The position numbers were made by a program, and so were the translations under genes. From Paramisgurnus dabryanus (Eukaryota > Chordata > Actinopteri > Cypriniformes > Cobitidae), in NCBI RefSeq assembly GCF_030506205.2, contig NC_133347.1:19637538-19701537 (forward strand): a stretch of DNA of 64,000 bases, in the 5' to 3' direction. Numbering within the stretch: position 1 is the first letter of the stretch; every line of letters begins with the position of its first letter. The notes beneath the pieces are model-generated. The model worked only from the letters and a program-made list of their open reading frames with translations. It made no database searches and had not been told where the DNA came from. Of this stretch, positions 33,231 to 49,300 are shown in pieces.

Positions 33231-34120
33231 TGAGTTTCACGCTTTAGACCGGCTCACTTTAGTTCACGACTGACTATATTTAAAAAATATAATTAAATAC
33301 TCAGTATACATAAGTCTGCATAGTGTATTGTAACAATTCGTTGTATTTTTTCAAATATATCATTTTCAATTCAGTGCAAATACAGTAGCCTAAACAATTA
33401 TGATTTTTGACATAATCGTGCAAGCTATACCATAAGGTATTTTAGTATTATTAAATTAAACTTATTCAAAAACTACTAAAAGGGAACAAATGTGTTGGTC
33501 TTTTCCCCTTTATTTCTTTTTTTAATTGGTGGGATTACCTGTTGAATTGAAAATGTTTCGAAACCCCTGATATAAAATACACATGATTTATCAAGTGACT
33601 AGGGGAAACAGATGAAAAAATAAAAATCCTTATAATTTTTTAGTACTTAGATCATGTAAATTGCCAATTAACGTTAGTAGTCCTACATTGCGTCAACAAG
33701 AACAAATATATAATAGAAATTTTGTTTTTCTTGAGAAAATCGTTTTTGTTACTCTTGCAATAGGCAATAAATAATGACTATTCATAGACGACTCATTGTT
33801 ACATCTATGACTTAGATTTTTAAAAAAATTAGATTTTTAGATTTTACGTTTATTTAAAATCTAGACGTGGGACAAGCGCACTCAGATGTAGACACGTCTG
33901 AAACAAAACTCGTGTTCACAGGTGAGCGCTTTGAAAACCAAAAGAAAACGTCCTGCTTTTTAGATGTTGATGGACCCTAATGCAAGAATTCTTCCAATAA
34001 GTGGTCGGGACACAATCAACTTGGAAATAAAGCAGTGGGGACATCGTCCACCAAAATTACGCAAGTGGGGCTGGATAAGTACTGGCAACCTAGGGACAGC
34101 AATCTTAAACCCAGTGGCAT
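33230..34120. other. Unannotated AT-rich stretch
   Basis: Nothing recognised. Confidence 0.4.
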
Positions 34121-34125
34121 GACAA

Positions 34126-34838
34126 CACTGGTGTCATGAGCAATTCGGTCCCCCCTGGCAATTTTGCCCCCTTAGGACCCCCGCGTGATTCCATTGGCTG
34201 AAAAAACTCCTTATGGATAGTTTTTTAGCGCCTAATTACAATTCCTAAAAAATCGAGTTATGATTTATGTAGTTAGAACGTTGTCAAAATTACAATTTAT
34301 CTCTGTTAAATAATATGTTTCGTGTAGTATACAAATGAGGCTATAGGTGGTGAGATCTACACATTGCTTGTGTCATTTTATTATTTAGATATTATATACT
34401 GTACCCTTTCCACTTTTGTACTGTGTTAGGTTAATAAATTACTTATACAAAACATGATTAATACATAGTTGAATCACACATTAAAATTATCATTTATAAG
34501 CCATGATTACTACTTTTACTATAAAAAACTACATTTCATAAGGTATGTTAATAATTTACAAAAAAAAGTATTGTTTTTGTAAAGCAGATGTTGACACAAA
34601 TCTACTGACGTGTCTGCAACATGAAAATTAGGGTATTATATTATTTTTTTGTTAACTTTTATTTAAAATATATATATATATATTCTTCTATTTTGTACAA
34701 TGTAATTAGCTTGCTAGGCCGCTAACGCAGACGAGATATCGCAATGACAAAATTTGACCAGGCATTATTGCTAGGTACCAGTCGGGGTCCTAGGGGGGCA
34801 GAATTGCCAGGGGGGACAGAACTGCTCATGACACTGGC
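34126..34838. mobile_element. Inverted-repeat element with ~50-bp ends (0.7 kb)
   Basis: GTGTCATGAGCAATTCGG at 34131, followed by CCCCCCTGGCAATTTTGCCC, is mirrored at 34787-34835 (GGGCAGAATTGCCAGGGGGG, CTGCTCATGACAC). The interior is AT-rich and non-coding. Family not assigned. Confidence 0.7.
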
Positions 34839-34988
34839 CCTCGTGTCGCACCAGGAATGTTCCCAGTCCTCCCTATTGCCAATCCGGACCAGGAACTGTT
34901 CGGAAGTGGAAAACATAACTATTTTACAGTACTGCACTGTTAGAAAATATGGTCAAATATGTACCCCAGCTGCGACAGCACCCTTTAA

Positions 34989-36412
<1,424 letters not shown>

Positions 36413-36619
36413 TTAAAAAGGACCTTATATATAGGGCCATATATCATTTAAGTACAGATGTGTATACATTTGTTACCAGTACATAACTTTGTATGTACTA
36501 ACTTTGTAAGTATGAAGTAATATGTACCTCTGATGTACTATACTCTTTAGGTGCAAAGTTGTACTTTTTAAAAAGACAAAGCCCCAGTGACAGTATAGGT
36601 GGTGATTTCATATGAATTT

Positions 36620-39600
36620 GTAAAATCATGTGAGTCATACAAAACATACGATTATTAGAGACAGCTAGAATTAAGCTCCTCTCCTAAACCAATGTCACTG
36701 GAGTGAAAGCAGATAGCACTTAAACGTACAAGTAATTGTAGGAATATATACGAATTTTCCACCTTAAATCTGTACAAAATTGTGTTGTTCACAGAACAGT
36801 ACATGCATTCTTCACAATTTCTCCTTCTGTGCACAATAAAAATTTGAACTGACATAGTGTAAGAGGACAGAATTTTCTTTCTTTAAAGCTAAAATGAGTA
36901 TAACAGTCGATGTTAACTGAGCTTCTATCTGCTTACCTTTTTTAATCTAAATGTGCAGAGATTATTTATTATTCTAATTTGATTTTTTAGGTTTTATGGG
37001 CGAAATAATGATTTGTTCATATGCGCCGGTCTACCGTGTAATTGTCAAAACGAGCTCGGTGCTTAACATAACTAGCCAAGAGCAGAACTCTTTTCTGTGA
37101 GACTGGCCTTAGAGCGTGGATGACTGGACTTTTGCCTATCGAAGCAGCATCTTTATTCGGTCGGAAAATGAATCCTCAAGGAACATGGCCAAAGCTCTTT
37201 ATTGTGTATGCAGTGTGTGGCCAGGTTCAAATTGGCAATCAATTATCCAATTAAGACTGACAGAAATGCACATCAGGAATTCCAGCCCATCCGTCCAGAC
37301 TCGCGATTGGAACACGATTAGAGGGACTTAATTAAACCCTAGGTGCATGGTGTTTAAACATCGTTTGTGGGGCGTCAAACGGATTTGGAAATATAAAAAT
37401 CGCTTGCTTTAGATTCTCAACACATTCTTTTGTTAGGTCTATGGGGGAACCTCTCATCTAAAGGTGATGTGTGTGGAAAAAGAAAGGTTTGACCAAATTT
37501 TTGTCCCAGCCAGAAAAGTTTCATCAGAAAATACCATTAATAAATTAATAAATAATGAAGGAATTAATTAATTAATGTACGAATGCATGATTAAATGAGG
37601 TAAAATAGTATATAAGGTATATAAGGTAAAATAGAAGATAAAATAAGAATTTAATATGGCTAATTAATAGAGACAAATATGCATACAACAATTACCGGAT
37701 CAGTAATATACTGTAAAGGAAAAAGGTTGCTCCGGTAAAATGCTTCCAAAGCAGGATTAAAAGTGAAGTGTGTTTTATGTTTCATATTGTTGAATAAATT
37801 GTGAGCGTAAATCAAATTTTGCCCCGTTCCTGCAGGAAAACAATGAATAAACATTATGACGTGAATGAGCAAACTTCAATATCACGGGCAACGCTTCTGA
37901 TGCTTAAGCAACAAAATTTGCTGAGAACACTTGGAGCACGGCTCGGAATAGACTTGAATAATTCAAGATCATCATCCATTATACTACAGCTCGCATCCGC
38001 CTCGCGCGGGACATGTTGAATATAATGTGTTGTGAAGCTTCAGGATTCTGTCGAATATATTCCAAGTGGCCGGTCTTCTATTCCACCCATGCCTTCCTTA
38101 GCTGCCCTGTTTGGTGCCTGCATTGATTTTTGGCTAGTTATTCCTTATGTCAGTGAATGTAGAGTAAGAGCCACTGCATTTTAATTTTTTTTAAGGGGGG
38201 GGGTTGTGAATTAATCATTTCCCTGGATAGCCCAGCCTGGCCATTTCAAGAGAACACCTTATCACAGCAAATAGGATTCAAAGAGAGAGGGGCAGCGTAA
38301 TCCACAGCTAATTGGATGAAATGACTCTTTCTCTCCCTCTCTTTCTCTCACTGGTTGGTTGTCTGGCTCCTGTTCGGTTGGCTCCACAGGGACCTGGGAG
38401 CCACTGAAGAGGTTATTACAGCGTGTCTTGGGGGAGCATTAATACCTTACCCCTTGTTCAGACATGCAAATAATCTAATTCAAGGTCTAGCTAATTAACA
38501 ACCCCACTCCAATCTGGATAAAGAGCTTCAATAACAAGACCAGGACTTAAGAGAGGGAAAAAAATCACACCTGGTCCATAGAACATATGAATGGCAATAA
38601 AATTCAGGTTTAAGGGGAAACTATTGGTTAATTTGCCGTAGGAGTCACATAAATTGTGTTTATTAAAGTTTTTAATGATAATGGTACATGAATCCTTATT
38701 TACCTGCAATCTAGTGAAACCAACATGGCATAGCTGAGGGGGATCCAAAATAATGGGTGTGGCCACCTGCCCACAAAGCATTTTACACATTGTTTCATCA
38801 TACTTATTAACATCCTCCATATGAACTCATCTAATGCTTGTGTCTGTATTTTTATGACACTCAAAATTGGAAATGATTTTGGTTTGATGGGAGGCAGCAG
38901 GCTGCAATGCTTTAAGGCATCTCGGCTCAAATGTGAATCTGGTTGGAGTGAAGTTACCCAAGTCAAGGCTGCCAAAAAACAGCGAAACACAAATCTCCAG
39001 GGCTTTCTGGTTAGTTTGGCTTGGGAATGAACACAGCCCTTAGCTCTTGCTTCCCCTCATTGCCTGTTTGCCAGTTCACCCATATCCCACGTATGAAATT
39101 GTGATTTACTACACCAATTTACATGTGCCAATATCCAATAGCCTTGCCTTAAACACTCTCGGTTTCCGGTCTACGGAGTGTGTGAGCGTTTCCGAATCCT
39201 GTGCCCTTCACTGAAAATACACATTAGGTTGAGTGTATTGAAGCTTTGTTTGCAGATCACACTCGATAAACATCAATGTGTCTATTGACCTTTGAAGATC
39301 CGCAGAACGGCCATTGCCATTGCGTTGTAGCAAAGGCACTATACACACAGAAAGCCCAATGGTTTATTTAAATAAAAAAATAAACCCTAACTGTTTTCTT
39401 TTGTGCTGTGTTAAATTATCCGTGCAAATAGCCAAAACGTTTTCTGATGTTTGGAGTTAATGTTTGACATTTAGTAGAAATACACAAACAAAAATTATTA
39501 AAATAGAAATTATTAATGAGTATCTGATGCGTGTCATATCTCAAATACTGCTGAGTGTTGCAGGATCAAAGAAAAATCTATGAATATTTAATTTCAGGCA

Positions 39601-40295
39601 AGTTTCCAACACCATGCTGAGATGTGTTTATGGTGAGGCCATAAACAACAAATTGCATAACAAACCACCATTTCGCTTCAATCATTAGGTCTTTGAACTA
39701 CGAACAGGCATGGATTTCAGAAAGCATGCAACCTATGTTTATATCTACATCAGAACAGTTCACGAGTAATTTCGTGTGTTGAAAGGATGCGCGCCTTTGA
39801 GTGGGATGCATGACTTGTGGGCATGTGGCTAGAAAATTATTTCAAAATGCAAATGACAAAAACAGAGCGGTGTTAAATCATTCAGTTCACATCTATGAGA
39901 ATCTTAAAAGCGTTAAATGCACATTTGGCAGCAACATGGAAAACATTATTATGTACATCTAAGTAGCGCTTAAAGCTGTTCCCTAAATCAAACATTCTGA
40001 GGAGGCATCAATCTTTTCAATATGTCTACCAAACAGGAATCCAGAGGCCGACACGTCTTACATAAGCTACAGTGGTGGCATAAAACTCCACCACTAAATA
40101 TGTGCATTGCACCATTAAATTGTAAAAAAATGTCTTGGATTTACTTAAAATATAGATATGTAAATATTTGCATCATGCTTTTTAAGTATAAAGGAGATTT
40201 GAAGTCAAAATAACAAAACAAAAAATTACACAAATATTTGAGTTATTTCAAACTTCTTTACTAGCAAAAATGTAACACCAGTTCTTACTGGTGTC
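36620..40295. other. Mostly unannotated; some blocks look conserved
   Basis: No gene or clear mobile element. About 37020-37330 and 38200-38470 are balanced in composition and free of repeats, so they are candidates for conserved non-coding DNA. A G run lies at about 38190. Confidence 0.35.
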
Positions 40296-40302
40296 TACTT
40301 AA

Positions 40303-40760
40303 AGAGCACCTATTTTATTGCTTAAAAAAATATATTTTGTGTATTTGGTATGTGTTTGCGTGGTTTGTGGTTAAAAAACACATTATTTTCCACATACCGT
40401 ACATTTTTGTAGCTCCAAATTTCTCTCTCTTCCTGAACCTCACAGATTTTGTACAAAATTCATTGATTTGAAAAGTGTTGTGTCCCTGATTGGCCAGCTA
40501 ATCTGTACGTTGTGATTGGCCTGAATATCTCTGATGTCAGACGGAAATGTGTCGCTCCTTACCATGATTGAAATATTCACTCACAATACAATGCTAACAG
40601 GGGTTAACTTGCAGGCTGAAGCGGGAGGAATTATAATAATGTCGGTCTTGTCTACATCACAAATCCAAGGAAGTAAACTGTTGCCTGCAATCTGTGTATT
40701 TCATCACAAAAATGTTGTCATGTTTTGTCAGGATTGTTGCATGCACGCGAAAGAAAAAAC
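40303..40760. mobile_element. TTAA-type interspersed element, left end
   Basis: AGAGCACCTATTTTATTG follows TTAA at 40299-40302. The sequence then carries phrases common to a cyprinid repeat (TTTTCCACATACCGTACA, GATTGGCCAGCTAATC, GACGGAAATGTGTCGC). No matching right end was found. Confidence 0.5.
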
Positions 40761-41174
40761 GTAATTTATCTTATTTTCACCGAAAAAAATTTGGCTAGTG
40801 GAAATGCTGTTTGGCTGGTAACTTTCTAAAGTTACCAGCCACTTTGGCTGGTGGTCAAAAAAGTTAATTTAGAACCCTGGATATGTACCTTTGCATAATG
40901 TTAACATGTACTAATACACATTTACACACCAAAGAAAATGATGTGATGCGCAAGATCTGGTGAGAAAATACTCAATATCCTCTTGTCTTATATCGAAATC
41001 CTCTGCCATTTTTTTTAAATTCTCATTTTAACTTGTGACTAATGTACACATCATACCTATGGCAACGTGCACTAACTACCCTAAACTCCCTAGTAAATTC
41101 AAAGATATTTTTGTTTGTAAAGTTTTAAATATATATACAATCTCATTGATCCACAGAAGGTCTTTATTTACACA

Positions 41175-41590
41175 ATAGACCCATGTGGATTACGTCTGTG
41201 AAGGATGGATGCACTTTTTGGGCTTCAAACTCAGAAGTTGTTTCCTGGTCCCATATGACGACCATTTTTTTTTTTTTTACTGTTAAGCGTCGCCGTTTTG
41301 TTGATGTAAATTGTAATCTATCACTACAAACTATATATCGTTGGAAAGGTCTAAGCCTCCAGAATAGACATTTCAACAGTGTTTTAAAAAATACATTATG
41401 TAGGGTGTGTAATTGATTCATTTATGAAAAGAGTGTGCCTCAAAACATTTATATCATGCTAAATGTCACTGTCCCACCAGCAGGATGCTTACATTAACTT
41501 CAATGTTTGCATGTGAATTCTTATCTAATCATGACAAACTGTATGTAGATTTAACTCAATAGGGTGGCGTGCCCCCTAAGAGGTTAATAT
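41175..41590. repeat. Interspersed repeat ending GAGGTTAA
   Basis: GTTGGAAAGGTCTAAGCCTC, then TTCAACAGTGTTTTAAAAA and GACAAACTGTATGTAGAT, ending CCCCCTAAGAGGTTAA, resembles a widespread cyprinid repeat. The left boundary is not defined. Confidence 0.4.
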
Positions 41591-41604
41591 AACTTCGATT
41601 GGGT

Positions 41605-41694
41605 TCATCTGAAAGCAGATGGTCATATTTATCTTGGATGGCTTAAGGGTGAGTAAATCATTGGGTAATATTCACTTTTTGATGGAATATCCCT
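41605..41694. repeat. Right end of a TTAA-type MITE
   Basis: GGGTGAGTAAATCATTGGG and GATGGAATATCCC directly before TTAA (41695-41698) is the typical right end. The left part is not found. Confidence 0.5.
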
Positions 41695-41699
41695 TTAAG

Positions 41700-43460
41700 G
41701 CTCGCCTTAAAAAAAGTACTAAGTACTAAGTTTTTAAGCTCCTAGTGTGAACTTTACATCCAAAGTAGGTAAGAACTGACAAACAGTTAGGTCTAAATAA
41801 AGTAGTATCTAGGCCATGTTAAACATCCTCTATAGTTCGTTTTACACGTACTAAACCTGTCTTCTATATTTTGTAACTTGCCTCAACAAAACTCATTATA
41901 TACAGAGGTGGTGAAGATGCATTCAAAAAGTCTTTAATGATGGTTCAACATAAAATATGGTATACTTAGCCTGGAGTTCAATCACTCTTTTTAATAGCTT
42001 CATAGGAGCCTGAAAATAAAGTATTCATGAAGATTGAGGAAGATGATCCGATGAACTTCAATTTAATTGGTGCAAATTAAAACAATCCATCTTTCTGTGG
42101 CTGTCCATCTCCCTGCCAGCTACTCTTCACTGCTCATCTTGCACCTTGATTACAATTATCTTTTAATGACAAAACTTGTCAGCCGTTTTTCCCTCCTCGC
42201 TGATTTACGCCTGCTCGGCACAATATAGATTTACAGATATAACTCTTGTTTAAGTGTCCATTTCTGACTTTACCTGTCTCTCTGGCCCTGCTTTACGGAT
42301 ATATCGACACTCGTTCTTGGAAATGATCGGTTGAAGGCTTTCTCCTCTTCATTTTTTTAAAAAGCGAGTCATTGATGTATGCACGCTCAGAATGAAGTCC
42401 TAGCGGAGAAGGCACACGGCAACAGATGATCAAATAAATCCCACACACAGACACTGTTTTCTACAGCGTCCGATAACATACGCGGGCAATTAGGAAGAAA
42501 GATGACATTTTGACTTTAAATTTGGGGACAATGTGCTTTGGTATTTTCCTCTGATGGCTGTTTCATGCTCTCCTGGCACCAGACCGAATTGCTGAGATCG
42601 GACTTACCGTGAGCCGCGCTCTTTATTTCACCATCATATAGTTCCATATTACCTAGTCTATTCCTACTTCTGTCACTTTTGGAGACCAAAGTGCTTACTC
42701 TAAGTGATGCGGGATATGGAGATGGAGCGCAAATGTGTCTCTGGGAGCAGCAAAAGATCAATAACGCACAGCAACTCGCCCGAAAAGGTAGGGAAGACAA
42801 GGAACAGGAGAGCGATAATGATAACATAAGCTGATTTGGACAGAAACAAAGACTAAACAAACCAGAACCATAGGCAACTTTAACAAAGCATACATCAGCC
42901 CGGATATCTCCAGGCACACCACATAACTGGTGTTTGTTTTGAATGAGATGATATTATTGCACCGAGGAACGACAATATCTCCTCGTGGTTCTCGTCAGAA
43001 TTGATGCTTATTTTACGATTAGCTCAAGAACATTGCCCGCTCGGAGGCATCAGCTACGGGCCCGTACTGCTTCAGCTCAGCAAGCAACTATAAAAGGCAT
43101 CAAAGCAAACGGGAACGTGGCGCGCGAGACCATGCGCATCGTTCAATGAGCCATGCATGGCCAATTATTGTTGCCCGCCGATGAGGAAACGCTGGACAAA
43201 CTAGCGAAAGTGAGCCATTCCAGCTTCGCACCGCATCCCGCAATTGAGATGAATACGTTTTTTTTCTTCTTTCCCCTTTTTAGATTTGCTCTAGTCTGCA
43301 GAGAAAAGCTAGAAGGAAAGGCTGCAATTACCTTAGAGATACTTCGATTGGCGTCTGAGTTTCTCACTTGATCATTTGCAAACACAGCTTGTGTCACGCA
43401 TGCTCCTGACTTGATACTGCTGTGCATGTACAATGTATTTTACTTTTTTATAAGTTTTTT
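41700..43460. other. Unannotated; CpG-richer block with a TATA-like box
   Basis: No gene recognised. About 42900-43150 is richer in CG dinucleotides and contains TATAAAAGG at 43089-43097. No convincing reading frame or splice signals follow. Confidence 0.3.
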
Positions 43461-43462
43461 TA

Positions 43463-43775
43463 AATGGATAAGAATAATGGAATTCTGTCATCATTTACTA
43501 ACTCTCATGTTGTTCTAAACCTGTATGTTATTTTGTCTATGAACACAAGCCGATATTTTAATAAATCATGGTAACCACACACATATGACTGTACCCGTTA
43601 ACTTCCATAGATTTTGTTCTGCTATGGCAGTCAATGGGTATCATAACTGTGTGGTTACCATCATTTATGAAACTATCTTCGTTTTGTGTTCAACTAATAA
43701 AGTAACTCATACAGGTCTAGAACAACACAAGGGTGAGTAAATGATGAAACAATTTTTGGGTGAAATCCTTATATG
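43463..43775. mobile_element. Inverted-repeat MITE
   Basis: TCTGTCATCATTTACTAACT and GTTGTTCTAAACCTGTATG near 43485-43528 are mirrored by CATACAGGTCTAGAACAAC and GGGTGAGTAAATGATGAAAC near 43710-43750. This is a high-copy cyprinid type; the tips are decayed. Confidence 0.7.
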
Positions 43776-43779
43776 GAAA

Positions 43780-46180
43780 TAGAGTGCACACTCTTTGCCT
43801 TTAAATCTGCATCCACATTTAGGTCAAAAACCTTTTTCACCCAACATGAATGTATCAGGTTACGTTTTAGTTGCATTATGCAGTCAAAATTTAGCCACCA
43901 AATGTGTTGCCTAAAACCAAAGTGACATTTTTCTGTACTTTAGCTTGAAAAATATGACACTAAAAAGGCCTACACACTTAAACACCAAGTCAAATCAACC
44001 CAAAATCTTAATCAAACCAGGCAACCCACTCCCTCTATGCCAAACCAAAAAATCCTAAAATTAAAATTTTAATAAATAAAATGTATTTTCAGAATAATGT
44101 ACTTTTAGAACGGATGTGTTAAAAAACAACACATTCAGTGTGCACTGATTGGTAGGATTAAGGAACGGAGGTGTAGGAATTTTCTCACCTCATGTGAGTG
44201 ATTATGACCCTCTCACGCTGACCCTCGGCCTCGCGCCGAGCCGCAGCGATGATCTTTTTTTAAAGGCTGCACGGGGAGCTATGGGAAAATGGCTCTAGCG
44301 TTTTCCACTTCTGCCCCAAATAAACTGTGATGTTCTCCATCCATCAGTAGGCTGGGTGGCACACTGACCTGTCATAAATTCACCCTGCAGGAAACGGTGA
44401 CAGGGCCTGAGCCAATCTTCATGAAAGAATTAAAAAAATGGTACTGGAGCCCCACCACCACCCCACACATTTCTCTCTTCAGCCAACTTCAACCTATGCT
44501 CACCTTTGCCTCTTATAAAAAACCCTTCTCTCTATCTCTGAATCTATTCCCTCTTTCATCCTTCCATATCTCTCCACGAATGTCTGAGTGTCTCCCATCT
44601 TTTTTTCTCCCACAACCCCCCACTCTTCCCCCATTTTCTCTCTCGCCCAATACCTTTTTGCCTCTCTCTCCCTCTCTGTCTCTCTCTCCCTCTTCTCTCC
44701 ATGGGTAAGCAGGTAATCATGAGCTGTCACAGAAAGGTGACCCATTAATGTGATGGATACGGTGTGAAAAACAAATGGTGTGAAACGTGTGGATTGCTGT
44801 CCTTACTGCACCTTGGCCTTTTGTTCTGTCATATCAATATCCACACAGGGCCTCATTACACTGCCGCACTACACAATGAGCGCCGCGCCAGGGTCAGGCT
44901 CCCAACGCCACGCTCCTGCTCGCTGCCTGCCACAGGCATCTGCGCCGAGGGGCCTCTTCCTCCTGCACTCCGCTTCCTTCTCCTCCTCTTCCTCCTCCCC
45001 TTAGGACCCGGAGGTAAACAAGCAGCTCAAATCGCCGGCGTTTTCTGCCTCGTGTTTTTGTTCACGACCATTGTTAGGCATTTTTGGAAGAGAGGAAGCT
45101 GCGATGATGCCAACGCACGCCGTCTGGAGACAATGGCGGTGGTGTTGGCGATAAGCAGATGCAAAAGCTGGCTTTTGTTGACAGTCTCTGCTCTATTGTT
45201 TCCGGTTTTGTTGTCCGACTGAATTCCATTAACGTGCAAACAGAGGACGAGGAGAGATACGTGACTGGCATTGTGTGCAAACGCTTTGGGTAGCGGAGAA
45301 CGCAGGCTGAAGTTTCCAATAGAAAACTACATTTTATACATCCTGCTTTTGTAATATCCTATATTGTGTTGAATACTACCCCATTCTACTCAAAGGGGCC
45401 ACAAATCAATATACTTTTACTCTTAAGAGGGGTAACGGGAGACAATATATGTAACTTTATACTACAAACGGTTTATATCATAACATATTTGCTGTTAGTT
45501 GGATGATTCATGTTTGAAGCAATTGAAAGGTTGTGCCAAATTGGAGCAGTGCATGGCAACCGTAAATGTTATTTTGTGAACATTGCACAAAAAAAAGGGA
45601 AGGTGTAAATAATCAACACGTGTATTTAATTTTACTGTAATGCAGAGCTCTTAAACTTCTTTTGTTTATAACTGTTTAACTTTCATAAATTGTTACATTT
45701 CAAGTATTCACTAACATACTGTATAGCTAGTCTTCTCCTAATGACTAAAATTGCACTTTTCTTTTTTAATATTTTAAAGATACCACCTTTCCATTGTAAA
45801 CTACATTCGGGTGAGACTGCCCCCTAGTGGCAGTCGTAATGAAATTTCAATTTAATCGTAATTCCATGTCGACATGGGAGAGAAGCCCATTCCAGCACAA
45901 GAGCCTTTAATTTACGAATATATTTTTAGTTAATGATTTAATTATCAGTAAAATATAGTTTTTAAAGGATTCAAAGGTTACTGATAAAGTGAAAAAAAAG
46001 GATTAATAATTTTCACCTTGCACACAGTGTTTTTGATTGGGACGTAGTCGCCCAAGTTTACTTTTTAATGCATCCAAACAAAGCTCAAATCGGATCCCAT
46101 ATTTATGCACCCACAATGGTTGGCAACCCACTCAGCCCCTTTCTGACTCTTCTTCTGGTTGTTAGCCGTCATTTGTCATG
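43780..46180. other. Unannotated; mixed GC content
   Basis: No gene accepted. Open frames around 44760-45220 are short, with no domain, and two frames overlap on each strand, as expected by chance in GC-rich DNA. A pyrimidine-rich tract lies at about 44520-44700. Confidence 0.35.
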
Positions 46181-46214
46181 TACAGTGGAAAGGTAAAAGT
46201 AACCACGCTTATTT

Positions 46215-46315
46215 AAAGCCAGATAAAGTTGACAAGCAGGCTGAATGAAAATGATTGGCGGGCCACATTTGGCCCGCAGGCCGCCAGTTGACTAGCCCTG
46301 TACTAGGACATCCTA
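46215..46315. repeat. hAT-like repeat end with GGCCCGC motif
   Basis: GGCGGGCCACATTTGGCCCG, followed by CAGGCCGCCAGTTGACTAGC, is the typical right end of a fish hAT-like repeat. The other end was not found. Confidence 0.45.
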
Positions 46316-46319
46316 ACAC

Positions 46320-49300
46320 ATAACAGAAGTGACCATTGTTGCACATTGTGGACACATGTCGTAATTGTTTACATTAACACACATCAAACTACAATATTAT
46401 TAGTAACTCCATGAAGCATCACTTGTTTGTTTTAATAATTTAGTGTAGTGTCACTAAACTCCTCCCTCTTGCAATGAATTGTGGGCAAAATCAGAAAATG
46501 TCACTGAAAAAATAGTAGACCATCCAGGAATGCAGACATACTCATTTCAACATACTACAATTTGGGACATTTAAATTTTAATTTTGTCGAAGAGTAGGCA
46601 GTCTGGGAAGCAGGACTTGTGTACACTAAACAAAAGCGCAATGTTTAAAGATGTAAGAAAATAAACAGTATAGTATTTTCCTAACGCCGCTGCATTTGCA
46701 CTGTCTCTTCAGGTTTATACATTTCTAAACACTGTACTTCATTTTTATATATTGTAAGATGACGTGTTTATGATGCATTGTTAGTGCATTTGCTTTTTTT
46801 CCACAATGACAATATATCTATATATGCATATATGCATACTGTGTATACACATATGAGCCATGGGATCCACTGATTTTACAATCAGTGTAACCTGCTACAA
46901 ATCTGGTCTGTGCCACACCCCCTTACCCTCTTTTATCTGTCATCTCTCTACGGTCTCAGTCAATAAGATGTAAATCAGCATGAAAACGATATCGTGCATT
47001 ATGGGTAATCTGGCACATTGTGTAATATAGGGCAGTAAGCTCTGTTGTGTATAATTACCTTTATTACAAGCAATTCTATGTTAACGTTAATATATATGCT
47101 AACAGGGTTTCTATATAATAAAGTTGAATTTATTGGTTGGAAAGGTCCAGGTCCCCAGTTAACTTAATATACAGTATGGATAGACAGACTGTACACTGTA
47201 TATGCAGAGAGAGCAACAGAGAGAAAAGCAATTCCTTCACTAGCCGCTAACCTCTCCACCAGCTATTACACCTCCACAATGGTCAAACGTTTATTAAAGG
47301 CAGAGGCTAATTTTCCAACCAGGACCTGTGATCCACAAAGTACCTGCTAATCACCAATTAAGGAATATTATAGATTGCAGTGCATTGATTTTGAGGGCTG
47401 GATCCAGCCCCTGGGACGGAGAACAGGCTTGAGGGATATACTATCGCCTGACAGGGCTGAGTGGAGAGGTCTCCCAGCCACTGATGAGCCATCAGATGGT
47501 ACATAGGAACACTGACAGCACACAATTCACCCCAGAACATTACCTGACAGAAGCTTTTCAACAGAACCGAAGCCCATAAGCGTGAAAGAATGAATAATGT
47601 GCATCAATGGCATTTCTAAATCCTTATTTTGGATGCACACACACCCTCTCAGATGTGCCCAGACCGACCCTGGGTTTCCCCAGAGGTGTGTAGAGGTGGT
47701 CCAATGGACATTTGAGCTGGGAGGATGGAGACTCTATTAAGGCCAGTGGTTATAGGCCACAGACTAATCTAGTATGACACACCAGAGGTGTCCTGTTATT
47801 TCTTCTGCTAGTGATGAATGGACAGCCAAGGTCCCACACGCTGTCACGTCAGGCCAGACCTGAAACAGATTGAGAGAGGGAGAGCAGAACAGCTAGACTG
47901 ATGGGCCCGACTTCTCACTATTTCCCTCATTTGGGAAGAAACACATACACACAAATGCACAATGTTTTAAGAGAGTCATCAGTAGTTTGCTTGATGCTTC
48001 TTTACCGAAATAGAGACTCCTGTCTCTTGGGAGACACGCTGGTTGTTTAACACAGCACAGGAAATCAGTGCATCACATTAATGCTGTACACATCACAAGA
48101 ATACTGTCAGGGTTCATTTCAGATTTCACTGAATGGATCACTGCATAATCTTGGCAACATCAACAAAGTCCTGTTATTGTGCATCTTTAGTTGATGGCAA
48201 TCAAAGCAAAACGACCTGGAACACAGGTTATCAATTGGTCTATTTTAATTCCAAATATAAATAGATCATGGAATAAATATAAAATCATGGACACTGGACA
48301 AAACCATTTGAGGTACACTGACCTACAGGAGATGTCCGGTTGGAGTCTCAGCTAATGGGAGTGATGAAGATGGTGACACCTCCACCTGTCACCACGGTGA
48401 CCCTTCACTTGTACACATGCATCCGTATATATGTGCACGTCCTCATGCCCTCTGTCCCAACTGACCACATCCACCCTGTAATATACCTGTGAGTGTATGT
48501 GTGAAGGACATTGTGGCCAGCGATGCTATCACAGACACAATCTCGCCTTGACACGCGCGCACACACATACACACACATACACTCTAATAACTTTGAGAGC
48601 GGTCAGCACCCTGCGCTTTAATAACACCCGCTGTCAGCTCGCCGAGCGCTCCGCAAAATTGTCTCGTTGGAATTCTTTATGGTGTAGAGGCCAAGCAACT
48701 TCGAGGATGGGGAATGTAGCGCGGTCACGCTCACACTATTCTCAGCTCCGATATGGCTTTCCGAGAGCATGCTTTTATCTCTGGGGGGGTCAAAAACACA
48801 CAGGCAAAAAGAAAATAAAAGTATATAGAAAAGACATTTACTTGCTCTGCCATGCAGCAATAAGCTTTTAAAATCAGAGCTTGTCCGTTGCTGGCGGTGG
48901 ATGGGGTTATTGGAGAAAAGTCGACTTGAGATGAGCGTACCTTCTGCCGTGATGGAGCTTCTGGGTTGACAGGGCCCACTTCGCACATGACGTAAATGCA
49001 GTGGAAGGAGGAAAAATGAAGGCCAATGCATGCAGAAAGGTGAGGAGAACATTAGGAACAGGACAACGAGAAAGTGCTATGAAACTGATGTGGATGCGAT
49101 ATGGGAAATCTTCTACCAGATGGACATTAATAACAGAGTATAGGATTGAAGAAATGATCACATAAAGTGCATTGCAGACATGCAACATGTTTAAAAGGCT
49201 TATTGCAATTCTGGAACAAATGTCAAGAGAGTCAAAGGGCGATCTCATACACCCAGCGCAATGCGCAACGCAAGGTCTTTTGCTAGTTTCAACCCGGTGC

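Noticed and set aside
44764..45222. 152-codon open frame as a possible host exon
   Set aside because: Low-complexity Leu/Pro-rich start, no domain, competing frames on both strands, and no splice-site context that decides.
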